Assembly (NCBI GenBank): GCA_947258705.1
Contig: CAMYJA010000024.1
Span: 1-46,917, forward strand
Direction: 5' to 3'
Source: an uncultured Hyphomicrobiaceae bacterium
Lineage (GTDB): Bacteria > Pseudomonadota > Alphaproteobacteria > Rhizobiales > CAMYJA01
Length of the DNA: 46,917 nucleotides
The position numbers and the translations under genes were made by a program. Every line of letters begins with the position of its first letter. The stretch's first letter is position 1. Below, in pieces: positions 19,106 to 28,031 of this stretch. Under the pieces are notes generated by a model. It saw only the letters and a list, made by a program, of their open reading frames with translations, was not told the origin of the DNA and did not search any database.

Positions 19106-20614
19106 TTACTGCTTCAGGCCGTCATCCGGCGTTTCGCGGATTGCATCGAAATGGAGAATGCGACCGTCTTCATGCTCGATGCTCAGGCCATACCATTTGT
19201 GCCGGACGACATCGAGGTGGTATTGCGCGTCATATTGTTCGGTATGCAGTCCGAGACGAACAACCGTCAACCGGCCGATGGCTGCAAGCATGGCATAATG
19301 AGCCACGGTGAGATCCCGGCGGGTGGCTTCGAGGTTGACCTGGGAATTGAGCAATTCCTGCTCTGCGTTGAGAACATCGAGAATCGTCCGTTGACCGACC
19401 CTTTCCTCTTCGCGAACGCCTGAAAGAGCGACGCGGTTGGCTTCCACCTGAGTGCGGTCGGAAACGATCTGGGCGCGGGCCGCCTGTAATTGCGACCAGG
19501 CCGCCACCGCCGACGACTTGATCTGAGTGCTGGCAGCATCGACTTCTCGCTGCCGTTGATTGCGCGTATGCTTGGCCTGGCGCACACGGGCTGATACTTC
19601 GCCACCGCGATAAAATGGAACGGTTACGCGTCCCGTTACGGATGTCGTTTCCGTATCATGGATAGCGCGCGAGGGGTCCCATCGGCGGGAATAGGAGGCT
19701 TCGAGATCGACATCCGGCAGGAGTTCGCCGCGAATGCGCTGAATGGTATGGCGCGCCACGATTTCCCGAAACACCGCCGCCATGACGGTCGGGTGTTCGG
19801 CGTCGGCGATGTTGATTGCCTCGGTCAGTGTATTCGGTATCAGCCGCATTATGGATGGCGGCACGCGCAAATTGCTCGGCGCATGTCCAATCACCTGTTC
19901 ATAGGTTGCGCGGCTCGTTCTCAGATTGGCGCGGGCCAGATCCAGCCTCGAGACGGCGCCCGCGCGCCGCGCGCGGGCCTGGGCCACATCGGTTTTCGTA
20001 ACCTCGCCCACTTCAAAACGATCCTTGGCGGCGTTCAGGTCTTTCGTCAGTACTTTTAAATTATTCTCACGCAGGCGGACGATGGCCCGGTCACGGAAAA
20101 CATCCATATAGGCCGTGACCGCATCGAGTAATGTCGTCTGCTCGTTGCCACGCAGGTCTTCGCGCCCGGCCTCGACCGTTGCTTCGGCTTCGCGAACGGA
20201 ATTCAAGGTGCGAAATCCGGCAAAAATGGATTGGGCCAGCGATAGCGAATAACCCTTCGGATAAGTAAATCCGTCTCCCGTCGAGCCGATGATGCCGCCA
20301 GGACTGCGCAGGCCGGTATTCGATGAATTGAAGCCGCGATCTGCTGAGCCGGTGATTTGCGGGCGAAATCCGGAACGGGCCCGTGGGACTTCTTCATCGG
20401 TGGCGCGTTGGCGCGCGCGCTCCGCATCGAGCGCGGGATTGGTGTTATAAGCCGACACCAGGGCGCTGCGCAGGGATTCCGCGGAAGCACCATTGGTGGA
20501 TACGACAAGGGCCAGGACGATCATCCCGGCACCCTGAACGAGAGGCACAAGCCAGTGGGGGCGCGCTTTATGTCGCTGAGCGCGCAACAGAAATGACTTT
20601 GCTTCTGTTGTCAT
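19106..20614 (-). CDS. tolC: TolC-family outer-membrane channel protein
   Basis: A 502-residue outer-membrane efflux protein. A basic leader and hydrophobic signal segment (to about residue 45, ASA-ES) are followed by ESLRSALVSAYNTNPALDAERARQRATDEEVPRARSGFRPQITGSA, the standard beginning of TolC. The two duplicated helical halves are seen as repeated YNTNP/YEQVIGHAPSNL and LNAAKDRFEVGEVTKTDVAQARA / LSGVREEERVGQRTILDVLNAEQELL. It forms the exit duct of tripartite exporters and type I secretion. The start at MTTEAKSFLL (20614) is preferred to a longer reading frame whose first 25 residues lack signal character. No membrane-fusion or ABC gene is adjacent, so it probably serves several systems. 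Confidence 0.93.
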   Translation of the reverse strand: MTTEAKSFLLRAQRHKARPHWLVPLVQGAGMIVLALVVSTNGASAESLRSALVSAYNTNPALDAERARQRATDEEVPRARSGFRPQITGSADRGFNSSNTGLRSPGGIIGSTGDGFTYPKGYSLSLAQSIFAGFRTLNSVREAEATVEAGREDLRGNEQTTLLDAVTAYMDVFRDRAIVRLRENNLKVLTKDLNAAKDRFEVGEVTKTDVAQARARRAGAVSRLDLARANLRTSRATYEQVIGHAPSNLRVPPSIMRLIPNTLTEAINIADAEHPTVMAAVFREIVARHTIQRIRGELLPDVDLEASYSRRWDPSRAIHDTETTSVTGRVTVPFYRGGEVSARVRQAKHTRNQRQREVDAASTQIKSSAVAAWSQLQAARAQIVSDRTQVEANRVALSGVREEERVGQRTILDVLNAEQELLNSQVNLEATRRDLTVAHYAMLAAIGRLTVVRLGLHTEQYDAQYHLDVVRHKWYGLSIEHEDGRILHFDAIRETPDDGLKQ

Positions 20615-20860
20615 GTGTTTGACCGCATGGATTTTCTTGTCCCTCGATTGCACGATTTTCGGACGATTTTTCGTCTCTCCCGCATGCACGTGCTCAATGC
20701 CGCAGGTGTTTCCGATCCTGGCAACCTGAAGGCACTATATTCTTTGTGGATGATTCTAAAAAGGCGTGGATATATCTTTTCGGCGTTTGAAGTGTCTTTT
20801 CAGTCACATGGCTTCAACATGAGACGTTCCAGCCTGCGACACGCGTCCCCTGCCCGGGCG

Positions 20861-21532
20861 CTAGAATGTAAATTCGGAAACCGTCTCGAATCCGGGCAGT
20901 TCGGGGGCTGCGGCGTCAAACGCTTCACGGCCCGAACATGTGTCGCCATTGCTCAGCCAGATCATCGCCTTGCTTTCCGCCCCCCGGCCCATCACGCCAA
21001 CCGCCCGACCGCCCGGTTTTAACTGTTTGAGCAGAGCCTGCGGCGGCTCCGGCACGCGGCCGTTGATGAAAATAACATCATAGGGGCCCTCGGCTGCGTA
21101 GCCCTCGCCAAGCGGTCCTTCAATGATGGCGGCGTTGTCGATTTCCGCCTTGGTCAGATTGGCCGTTGCCTTTTCAACCAGATCCTTGTCGGATTCAAGT
21201 CCGACAACGGCATCCGCGAGGCGGGCCAAAAGTGCTGTGGAATAGCCGGTCGTGCAACCGATATCGAGTACCAGGTCGGTGCTCTCGATTTTCGCGAGTT
21301 GTATCAGCTTCGCCAAAACCATCGGCGCCAGAAGCGTTCTTTGCCGGCCCGTCGCCTCGTCGGTTTTGACGGTGATTTCCCCCTCCATATAGGCCAGGGT
21401 CCGGCTCGAGGCCGGCACAAAATTTTCCCGCTCGAGTTCCATCATCGCAGCAATGATCCGGCCATCGGTCACGTCATTGGTCCGAATTTGCGATTCAACC
21501 ATGTTTTCGCGCTGGATTTTTAAATTAATCAT
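20861..21532 (-). CDS. pcm: Protein-L-isoaspartate O-methyltransferase family protein
   Basis: A 223-residue PCMT-family methyltransferase, which repairs isoaspartyl residues in aged proteins. The N-terminal REN-MVESQIRTNDVTDGRIIAAMMELERENFVP is characteristic. Motif I reads LVLDIGCTTGYSTALLARLA, differing from the EIGTGSGYQ of the classical enzyme. This variant is common in the alphaproteobacterial copy located before tolC. Its true substrate may differ from that of E. coli Pcm. It has the same strand as tolC, with about 250 bases between them. Confidence 0.8.
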   Translation of the reverse strand: MINLKIQRENMVESQIRTNDVTDGRIIAAMMELERENFVPASSRTLAYMEGEITVKTDEATGRQRTLLAPMVLAKLIQLAKIESTDLVLDIGCTTGYSTALLARLADAVVGLESDKDLVEKATANLTKAEIDNAAIIEGPLGEGYAAEGPYDVIFINGRVPEPPQALLKQLKPGGRAVGVMGRGAESKAMIWLSNGDTCSGREAFDAAAPELPGFETVSEFTF

Positions 21533-21770
21533 ATTTGTTTCTGCTTTCTACGACAGATTTTCAACCATCGGCCCGCGGCGCCCGCTCGCCTGTGCTCCGC
21601 GCGGATAAATTGTGTCCCCGTCCCAGCTAAAACAAATTAGATGAGCGCCGTCAATCCGGCTCTCTCCATATTGTTTGAATTCACGGAACTTGAGCTACGA
21701 TCTGCCTCTTTACGCGCGCGGCCAATGTTTTTCAAGACTTTAGCTGACCGATAACGAGACAGTATTCAGA

Positions 21771-21844
21771 GGCCACGTGGCGGAGTGGTGACGCAGCGGA
21801 TTGCAAATCCGTGTACCCCGGTTCGATTCCGGGCGTGGCCTCCA
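21771..21844 (+). tRNA. tRNA-Cys (GCA)
   Basis: The cloverleaf is complete. The acceptor stem GGCCACG pairs with CGTGGCC, and the anticodon loop TTGCAAA at 21801-21807 carries GCA at 21803-21805. The T arm is CCCGG-TTCGATT-CCGGG. The discriminator base is T, as expected for tRNA-Cys, and the CCA end is encoded. Confidence 0.97.
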
Positions 21845-21860
21845 ATCATTTTTCACTTCA

Positions 21861-22307
21861 TCATTTACGGCGTTTGCCAAGATATTCCGCATAGGTCACG
21901 CGGAATGGCAGGATGATGAGCGCCGGCGTGAATGGCAGCACCATCAGGGCGATCAGGGTCAGAGACGATCCCTCGATCAGTCCCATTGACTGCAATTTCA
22001 TGAAGGCCAGTCCGATGACGCTGATGAACAAGGCGATTGTGAATAAAATCATGCGCCATGGTTCCCGCTTCGCATTGGCGAAGATGTTGAAAAGACCGGC
22101 AAGATAAAACAATGCGGTTATGGTCAGGCAGGTCCAGCCAAAGACGGTCAGACCACGCTCGGTCATGCCCAGCCCGGCAAGCGCCCCGGTGATTGTTTTG
22201 ACCAGATCGATATTCAGACCGAGTGCCGCGTCAAGTTTGAGATGGGCGACCAAAAGCCACAGGAATGAAAAAACCAGAAGGGCGATATAAAGAGCAGTCC
22301 TGATCAT
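21861..22307 (-). CDS. Small four-helix membrane protein of unknown function
   Basis: A 148-residue integral membrane protein with about four hydrophobic helices (5-25, 45-66, 75-95, 112-132) and a basic C-terminal end (YLGKRRK). I recognise no family. The ATG at 22307 is chosen because the first helix begins right after it and the 39 extra residues upstream are not membrane-like. It ends 16 bases from tRNA-Cys on the other strand. Confidence 0.6.
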   Translation of the reverse strand: MIRTALYIALLVFSFLWLLVAHLKLDAALGLNIDLVKTITGALAGLGMTERGLTVFGWTCLTITALFYLAGLFNIFANAKREPWRMILFTIALFISVIGLAFMKLQSMGLIEGSSLTLIALMVLPFTPALIILPFRVTYAEYLGKRRK

Positions 22308-22586
22308 CCGTTCAATATCCCCTATTCCCGCACTCTGTTCCCGAGGCTCTATTCCCGAAGCCCTTTTCCCGAGGCCCCGAGCACCACTCAAGGCCGGACG
22401 TACAGCCGGAACGGCCCTGCACATCGAACTGGTGGTTTCGTGCCCCGGTTCAACCGTGGCCTTAACTTTTCTGGCACAGTTGTTGCTTTTCTACCAAGAC
22501 AGCGTTGCCGTGCACAATATCTCCCTGTTCTGTGCGCGTGGTGCAATGCCGACTTGTCAGCCTGAAATGGAAAAGCGAGGGCACTA

Positions 22587-23102
22587 ATGTTTAACAGCAC
22601 ATCTGGATCTAATACGAAACCACGAGCAGAAAGTGAGACCATGTCATCAGATATTGAAATCGGCGACCGTTTATCGAATTCCGTTATTTGCCGGAGAATT
22701 ACCATTGTGGGAAACGCTTTTTCGGAAGGTGACGTCCAAATCGAAGGCACGTTTCATGGAGACGTTCAAGCCGCCACTCTGAAGATCGGCGCGCTCGCGC
22801 AGGTCAAAGGGACGTTCAAGGCGAAAGAGATCATTGTCTGCGGACAGGTCGAGGGAACCATCGTCGGAGGACGGGTAGTGCTTCAGAAAGACTCTTACGT
22901 CGAAGGCGACGTCTATCACGAGTCACTGTCGATCGAAGATGGCGCAATCTTCAAGGGCAAATCCTATCAGGCCAAATATCAAGCGGCCGAAGCGGCTTCG
23001 TCCGACAGCAAACCGGCCGAAAAAGAGCCCCTGAACAAGAACAAGCCAATCAACACATCGGCACCGAAAAAAGCCGACGATGCGCGCACATCGGCACATT
23101 AA
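22587..23102 (+). CDS. Bactofilin
   Basis: A 171-residue bactofilin (polymer-forming cytoskeletal protein). The central domain (about 35-135) is a right-handed beta-helix seen as repeated short strands with G at turn positions: SEGDVQIEGTFHGDVQAATLKIGALAQVKGTFKAKEIIVCGQVEGTIVGGRVVLQ. Flanking unstructured tails are usual. Bactofilins polymerise without nucleotides and localise envelope or cell-shape enzymes at the membrane. No M23 peptidase gene, a frequent partner, is adjacent. Instead the next gene, 36 bases downstream on the same strand, encodes a small charged protein that may be co-expressed. Confidence 0.9.
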   Translation: MFNSTSGSNTKPRAESETMSSDIEIGDRLSNSVICRRITIVGNAFSEGDVQIEGTFHGDVQAATLKIGALAQVKGTFKAKEIIVCGQVEGTIVGGRVVLQKDSYVEGDVYHESLSIEDGAIFKGKSYQAKYQAAEAASSDSKPAEKEPLNKNKPINTSAPKKADDARTSAH

Positions 23103-23138
23103 AGCCCGGTCATTTCAATTCAAAAGCGAGAAGAATTC

Positions 23139-23528
23139 ATGAGCGATATTAAACTGAAAAAAAGCAGCAATGGCAGCTCCGGCGCACAGGGCGCCGGCGC
23201 AAACGGTAACGGGCTGGCAAACCCCTCACAGAACGATGCCAGTGACAATGCCGCGATCAACAAATTGGCGGCAAATGCCAGTCCGCGTCAAATGAAGCGC
23301 TGGATCGCCCGTCTCGAGGTTCTCTATGAAGAGAAGAGAATGGCCATCCGGAACGAGCTGAAATCACAGCTCGACGATCTTCTGGATTCCAATGACTACA
23401 CGATCGAGGAGCTTTACACGGCACGCCCCATTCCATCGACCTCCGAACTGGCGGAGCAGTCTGAAAAGCGCAAATCGGAAACGCAGAGCAAGCGGGACCA
23501 GGCCATCAAAGGAATCTGCGGCGTTTAA
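23139..23528 (+). CDS. Small charged protein co-directional with bactofilin
   Basis: A 129-residue protein of unknown family. The first 50 residues are Gly/Asn/Ser-rich and probably disordered. The rest is helical and charged (PRQMKRWIARLEVLYEEKRMAIRNELKSQLDDLLDS, about 49-84, then YTIEELY and a Lys/Glu/Ser-rich tail), possibly a short coiled coil. GCGAGAAG stands before the ATG. Only 36 bases separate it from the bactofilin gene, so the two are likely one operon; a role as assembly partner is a guess. Confidence 0.65.
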   Translation: MSDIKLKKSSNGSSGAQGAGANGNGLANPSQNDASDNAAINKLAANASPRQMKRWIARLEVLYEEKRMAIRNELKSQLDDLLDSNDYTIEELYTARPIPSTSELAEQSEKRKSETQSKRDQAIKGICGV

Positions 23529-23570
23529 TCGAATTTTCGCCCTGATTGCGGCCTTTCCGCTCTCTTGTAT

Positions 23571-23613
23571 CGCCGCCCCATTGGCCATGTTTCGACAATT
23601 GGCCGGGGCGGCG
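23571..23613 (+). terminator. Inverted repeat after the bactofilin operon
   Basis: CGCCGCCCC (23571-23579) pairs perfectly with GGGGCGGCG (23605-23613) around a 25-base loop that itself holds two TTGGCC copies. It lies about 40 bases after the last gene of the pair. No T run follows, so it is only a possible terminator. Confidence 0.35.
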
Positions 23614-23740
23614 TCGCCTTGCGCGGCGTCCGCCGCATATATTGCGCATCGAATTCAATGGCTGCTACCATTGCCGTGAGCGGTTAAGCCCGATTATCGT
23701 TTCGGCATGAGACGGAACATGCTGTAATGGCATCGCTCAA

Positions 23741-25342
23741 ATGACACAATTCGATGGAAGACAGCCCTTTATGCCGACAAGCCCCGCCCGCCAGGCACCG
23801 CCCGTTTTCAATACCTATTCCCTCTACGTCGTCACGGTTCTGATTACGGCCGCCTGCGGCTTGATAATCGAAATCGTCGCCGGACGCATGCTGGCGCCCT
23901 ATCTCGGCATGTCGATTTATACCTGGACGGCGATCATTGCCGTTGTGCTGGCCGGATTTTCGGTCGGTCACTGGGTCGGGGGGCTGATCGCCGAATGGCC
24001 GGCGGACAGGGCCGAGGTGAGCATGGTGTGGATTCTGCTTGGCGCGGCGATTTCCGCGGCCGCCAGCCTGATCCTGATCCGGCTCCTTTCCGGTCCCATC
24101 CTCAGCGCCGGACTGTCGCCAGTACCGACCATCATACTCCTGACATTCGCGCTGTTTTTCGCGCCAAGTTTCTTTGTCGGCATTCCCTCGCCGGTGCTGA
24201 CAAAACTCGCCATCGAACTCAATCCCGAACGCACCGGGCGCAGGCTCGGGGCAATGTATGCGGCTGGCGCGCTCGGCAGCATTTTCGGCACCCTGGCGGC
24301 GGGTTACATATTTATTTCCTGGCTCGGAACGATCAATACGGTGCTTGTCGTGACAGCCACGTATTTCCTGCTCGGCTCGGTCTATTTTTTCAAGACATTC
24401 GACCGCTCGAACAAAAAGGCGCTGATTGGTTTTGGCACAGGCCTCCTGGTTCTGTGCGCCATTGGCCTGATGGGCGGTCAGGTTCATGCATTCACCTCCA
24501 ACTGCATGAAGGAAAGCCAGTATTACTGCATACGCGTGGTCGATATCGAGGGCCCCGAAACCGCGGGCGCGGACTATTCGGAGGCCCGGCTGATGATCCT
24601 CGATCATCTCGGTCACAGCATGAGCGTCAAATCGGGCCCTGAAATTCTCATGGCATCCTATGTCGAGCTTCAGCATGTCCTGGTGCGTGACCGGTTCGAG
24701 CGCAATGCCGGGCTCAATGCCTTTTTCATCGGCGGTGGCGGCTACACGCTGCCCCGGGCATGGCTGAAGCATTATCCATCCGGCCGGATGCGCGTATCCG
24801 AAGTCGACCCGGAGGTGACGGCACTGGCGAAAGGAATGATGTGGCTCACGAGCTCAGAAAAGCTCGACATCGTTCATGCGGATGCGAGAACGACATTGCA
24901 GCGGCGGCCGGAGAAATACGATGTCATCATCGGTGATGCATTTCATGACATATCCGTTCCGCAGCATCTGGTTACGCAGGAGTTTTTCAGCCTGGTGCAA
25001 AAGCGCCTCAAGGCGGACGGGATCTACATCATGAATGTGGTCGATCACTTGTCACGGCCACGGCTTTTACTGTCGGTCGTCAAAACGCTGGCGGAACTTT
25101 TTCCCGTGGTCGAGGTCTGGATCGATACCGACCATTTGCGCACAGGCGGGCGGGAAACCTTCATCGTAATGGCCGGCGCGAAACCGAGTTCTAATTCCCA
25201 ATTCAGGTCAACGCAGTTCGAGGAGCGTGTCTGGCTGCGGCTGAAGACCGACGTGAACGACGCAAAAACCATAGCGGCTCTCAAGCCCATTGTTCTCACG
25301 GACGACTTCGCGCCCGTCGATCGGCTGATCGGCGACCATTAG
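23741..25342 (+). CDS. Membrane-anchored spermidine-synthase-like protein
   Basis: A 533-residue fusion. The N-terminal part (about 20-250) has roughly seven to eight membrane helices (for example AACGLIIEIVAGRMLAPYLGMSIYTWTAIIAVVLAGFSVG). The C-terminal part (about 310-500) is a spermidine-synthase-type Rossmann domain with NAFFIGGGGYTLPRAWLKHYP, RMRVSEVDPEVTALAK, HADARTTLQ and YDVIIGDAFHD. Proteins of this build are annotated as fused MFS/spermidine synthase. Polyamine production has not been established for most of them, and the usual decarboxylated-SAM enzyme gene is not nearby. An internal ATG at 23771 is an alternative start. Confidence 0.8.
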   Translation: MTQFDGRQPFMPTSPARQAPPVFNTYSLYVVTVLITAACGLIIEIVAGRMLAPYLGMSIYTWTAIIAVVLAGFSVGHWVGGLIAEWPADRAEVSMVWILLGAAISAAASLILIRLLSGPILSAGLSPVPTIILLTFALFFAPSFFVGIPSPVLTKLAIELNPERTGRRLGAMYAAGALGSIFGTLAAGYIFISWLGTINTVLVVTATYFLLGSVYFFKTFDRSNKKALIGFGTGLLVLCAIGLMGGQVHAFTSNCMKESQYYCIRVVDIEGPETAGADYSEARLMILDHLGHSMSVKSGPEILMASYVELQHVLVRDRFERNAGLNAFFIGGGGYTLPRAWLKHYPSGRMRVSEVDPEVTALAKGMMWLTSSEKLDIVHADARTTLQRRPEKYDVIIGDAFHDISVPQHLVTQEFFSLVQKRLKADGIYIMNVVDHLSRPRLLLSVVKTLAELFPVVEVWIDTDHLRTGGRETFIVMAGAKPSSNSQFRSTQFEERVWLRLKTDVNDAKTIAALKPIVLTDDFAPVDRLIGDH

Positions 25343-25474
25343 GGCGTCAGCGGGAAACCGTTCAGATGAACGCCAGATTAATGCCTGTTTCAAGTCATGT
25401 TCAGCCGATATCGGTCATGGTCTTCTCCATCAGTGACCCGCCGCCTTTGATATCGTTATTAATGGAGAAACAAC

Positions 25475-25846
25475 ATGAAACGAATTCTTGCAACAACCGC
25501 TGCCATTTTCGGCGTCATCCTCCTCGCTTCCGCTCCCGCGAATGCCGCTTCATTCGGACCGATCACAAAACTTACCTATGATCATTCGGGCGCCGCTCAG
25601 GTAATAAAAATTCACAGCCGCCGGGCCGCGCATGACATTCTTCACGATTATGGCTTTAGTCGTGTTAAATTCCTGTCGAAACGCATAGCCTATGACGGGA
25701 AACCTGTGTTCAAATTTCGTGCTTGCCTCGGGAACCGCGCGTATCGCATCAAGGTGAACTATTACGGAAATATCGTTCGCCAGCGTCGTTCGGGATGGTG
25801 CTTCAACCACCGCCGGGATCACGACTACAGACAGCGCGACTATTGA
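25475..25846 (+). CDS. Small exported basic protein of unknown function
   Basis: A 123-residue protein with a clear signal peptide (cleavage after about residue 24, ANA-AS). The mature part is basic, with two cysteines (FRACLGNRAYRIKVNYYGNIVRQRRSGWC). The pattern of a short helix followed by a strand pair resembles PepSY-like small periplasmic proteins of rhizobia, but I cannot name a family. The tail is rich in Arg/Asp/Tyr/His. TTAATGGAGAAACAAC gives a good ribosome-binding site. Confidence 0.65.
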   Translation: MKRILATTAAIFGVILLASAPANAASFGPITKLTYDHSGAAQVIKIHSRRAAHDILHDYGFSRVKFLSKRIAYDGKPVFKFRACLGNRAYRIKVNYYGNIVRQRRSGWCFNHRRDHDYRQRDY

Positions 25847-25854
25847 TACAATAT

Positions 25855-25891
25855 GGAGGCTGCACTACATTTGCGGCCACGTGCAGCCTCC
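25855..25891 (+). terminator. Perfect 11-bp inverted repeat before copC
   Basis: GGAGGCTGCAC (25855-25865) and GTGCAGCCTCC (25881-25891) are exact complements around a 15-base loop, 9 bases after the stop of the small exported protein. It probably ends that transcript, although no T run follows. Alternatively it could be a control site for copC, which begins 53 bases later. Confidence 0.5.
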
Positions 25892-25943
25892 AATCACGAA
25901 CAATCCACTCATTCGAGGAATTTCATTCATAAGAGGCTTTTAA

Positions 25944-26312
25944 ATGAATTTTTTTAAAACAGCTTTCCTGGCCGGTGTTGTTGGCCTTATGGCGGTCTCT
26001 GCGGCCCATGCCCATGCAAAAATGGTCAACACGATGCCCGCCGACGCGGCCGAAGTTAAAAGCGGTCTCTCCGCGATTGCCATGAACTTCAATAAGCCCA
26101 TGCGCCTTACAGTGGTGAAAATCGTACGCAACGCGAATAATAAACCACAAGCGATGACCGCCACGCTTCCCCGGACATTCAGTAAATCGCTTGATGTTGC
26201 GGTTGAGCCGCTGGACGCCGGCAACTACGACGTCAACTGGAGCGCTATATCGAGTGACGGACATGTGATGAATGGTAAATTCAGCTTTTCGGTAACCGAA
26301 ACGGGCCAGTAG
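25944..26312 (+). CDS. copC: CopC-type periplasmic copper-binding protein
   Basis: A 122-residue CopC protein. The signal peptide ends AAHAHA, so the mature chain is predicted to begin with His, which is the N-terminal ligand of the Cu(II) site in CopC. The matching Asp and His are in SSDGHVMNGKFSF near the C-terminus. The Met-rich Cu(I) site of long CopC proteins is absent, which places it in the Cu(II)-only class. It lies directly before copD and probably hands copper to it or stores it in the periplasm. Confidence 0.88.
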   Translation: MNFFKTAFLAGVVGLMAVSAAHAHAKMVNTMPADAAEVKSGLSAIAMNFNKPMRLTVVKIVRNANNKPQAMTATLPRTFSKSLDVAVEPLDAGNYDVNWSAISSDGHVMNGKFSFSVTETGQ

Positions 26313-26343
26313 CCCTGCGCATAATCGAGGGGGCGCCATTATT

Positions 26344-27192
26344 TTGGATATTCAATCCCTAGAATCCCTGTTGCGGTTGGGTGTTTACGCCGCCACGGTT
26401 GCGGCCGCCGGAAGCGCGCTCTTTTCTTTGAGTTTTCCAGAACTCGCACCCCGGATTGCCAGAACGCTGCAACGCCAGATGGGATTGGGTATCGTCCTTT
26501 TGTTTCTGCTTGAGCCGGCTCGCTACACGCTTTTTCAGTATAAAATTTCCGGCGGCGATCTTGGTTTGGCATTCGGTCCCGACCTGAGATGGCTCGGCAT
26601 GGCGACACCAATCGGTCAGGCGTCTATTGTGCGGTTGTTTGCCGGATTGGCCCTTTTCCTGTTCAGCAAAAACTCCCGCATCGTTCAGCTTGGCGCGAGT
26701 GCCGTGATGATCGGCTCCTATCTCCTTGAAGGGCACACAAGCGCGAGCGACCATCGTCTCTATCTGGCCCCACTCCTATTTTTACATCTCGTAATTGCGC
26801 ACTGGTGGCTTGGTGCGCTTTATCCGCTGTCGGCGCTCACGCGTTCAGCCGGCGGATCTGTTTCTCTTAACGGCTTCGAAGCTTTCGGCATGAAAGCAAT
26901 TTATGCCGTGCCCGTTCTTATCGCGGCGGGCGCGACGATTTTTGCTCTATTAACCGGTTTCAAGCTGGATTTTGCCAATGTTTATCAGCAGCGCTTTCTG
27001 ATCAAGCTGGGATTGGTGGTTGTCATTCTCGGCATCGCCGCGCGGAACAAATTCACACTCACGCCGATGCTTGCCCGCGCCCCAAAAGAAGGGGGCGGCG
27101 CGCTCAAACGTTCGATCGCCATCGAGATCGTGGTCGCGGCCGCTATTCTGGCGACAACCGCCTGGATTCTACAAACCGGCCCTGACGAATAG
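26344..27192 (+). CDS. copD: CopD-family copper import membrane protein
   Basis: A 282-residue CopD-domain protein with about eight membrane helices. Conserved features are LEGHTSA, HLVIAHWWLGALYPL and KLGLVVVILGIAARNKFTLTPML, with the closing LKRSIAIEIVVAAAIL segment. These are family hallmarks, with His and Trp residues for metal. CopD is generally taken to move copper across the inner membrane. The start is TTG with GAGGGGG about 10 bases before it. The gene is 31 bases after copC and forms an operon with it. No copper efflux ATPase or oxidase is in the window, so the role may be supply of copper rather than resistance. Confidence 0.83.
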   Translation: MDIQSLESLLRLGVYAATVAAAGSALFSLSFPELAPRIARTLQRQMGLGIVLLFLLEPARYTLFQYKISGGDLGLAFGPDLRWLGMATPIGQASIVRLFAGLALFLFSKNSRIVQLGASAVMIGSYLLEGHTSASDHRLYLAPLLFLHLVIAHWWLGALYPLSALTRSAGGSVSLNGFEAFGMKAIYAVPVLIAAGATIFALLTGFKLDFANVYQQRFLIKLGLVVVILGIAARNKFTLTPMLARAPKEGGGALKRSIAIEIVVAAAILATTAWILQTGPDE

Positions 27193-27306
27193 GCTGCAAT
27201 CCAGTTTTCTTCGATATCCGAAACATTATATCTATTGAGATTTTGCCGAAACCTCCAGACCGACACGGGACAAGAGGCGCGAGACAATCGAGGTGCCCGA
27301 GGCATG

Positions 27307-27588
27307 TCAGTCGTTGGGCGTCGTGTCCGCGGTGGCATCGTTGCGCGTTTCCTTGTCGCGCCGCCGCCCCCACCAGACTTCCAGATTTCTTCGCCAGCGC
27401 CGAACCATCGGCAGATCGACGGACAGAACCAGGAGCCCTAGCGGGATCATCCAGAAACCCAGAATGGGTAAAAAGCCCAATAGTCCGGCACCGATCAGGA
27501 GTATGCCGATAATAATGCGCGCCAGCCGCGAACGTGGCAGTTTGACCGAATTGTTACCGTATTTTAGTCTCGGGCCCATTGTTCGCAT
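27307..27588 (-). CDS. Short membrane protein (PGPGW-like)
   Basis: A 93-residue protein with two hydrophobic segments (about 22-42 and 44-60) joined by FLPILGFWMIPLGLLVLSVDLPMVRRWRR, a sequence typical of small proteins annotated as putative transmembrane PGPGW family. The C-terminal 20 residues are polar. Function is unknown. It stands alone, convergent with copD. Confidence 0.55.
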   Translation of the reverse strand: MRTMGPRLKYGNNSVKLPRSRLARIIIGILLIGAGLLGFLPILGFWMIPLGLLVLSVDLPMVRRWRRNLEVWWGRRRDKETRNDATADTTPND

Positions 27589-27773
27589 GCTTCCCTAGTC
27601 TGCAGAAATTAATCTCAGGTTCTGAATGAAGGTATTCATCTTATCAAGCGCATCAAGCCCAATGATGTCAATTTTGCACATGAGACTTGCGCAATTCGGC
27701 GAATTAGCTCATAGAATGCTTCGCAGATTTGCCAAATTGCCTGTGCGTATGACGCAACAGCAAAGGGCATTGA

Positions 27774-27849
27774 TCCCCGGTAGCTCAGTTGGTAGAGCAA
27801 GCGGCTGTTAACCGCTTTGTCGCTGGTTCGAGTCCGGCCCGGGGAGCCA
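27774..27849 (+). tRNA. tRNA-Asn (GTT)
   Basis: The acceptor stem TCCCCGG pairs with CCGGGGA. The D arm is GCTC-AGTTGGTA-GAGC and the anticodon loop CTGTTAA carries GTT at 27807-27809. The T arm contains GGTTCGAGTCC. The discriminator is G and CCA is encoded at 27847-27849. Confidence 0.97.
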
Positions 27850-28031
27850 CCCCCCCTCATGTTGCAACACCCCAACCTTACTACCTGCATGACTATGGGC
27901 AAGGACACGCAATTGAGGCTGCCGACTTTTCAAGGCGTTGGTATTTGAGATCCGGCAAATTAAAAGGGCCGGACACGCCCATCAGGCTTATCCGACCCTT
28001 CAGCCTCCCTAAACTCAGGCTGTTATTATTC

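Noticed and set aside
21771-27849. tRNA-Cys and tRNA-Asn as integration sites
   Set aside because: No integrase and no duplicated tRNA 3' end was seen next to either gene.
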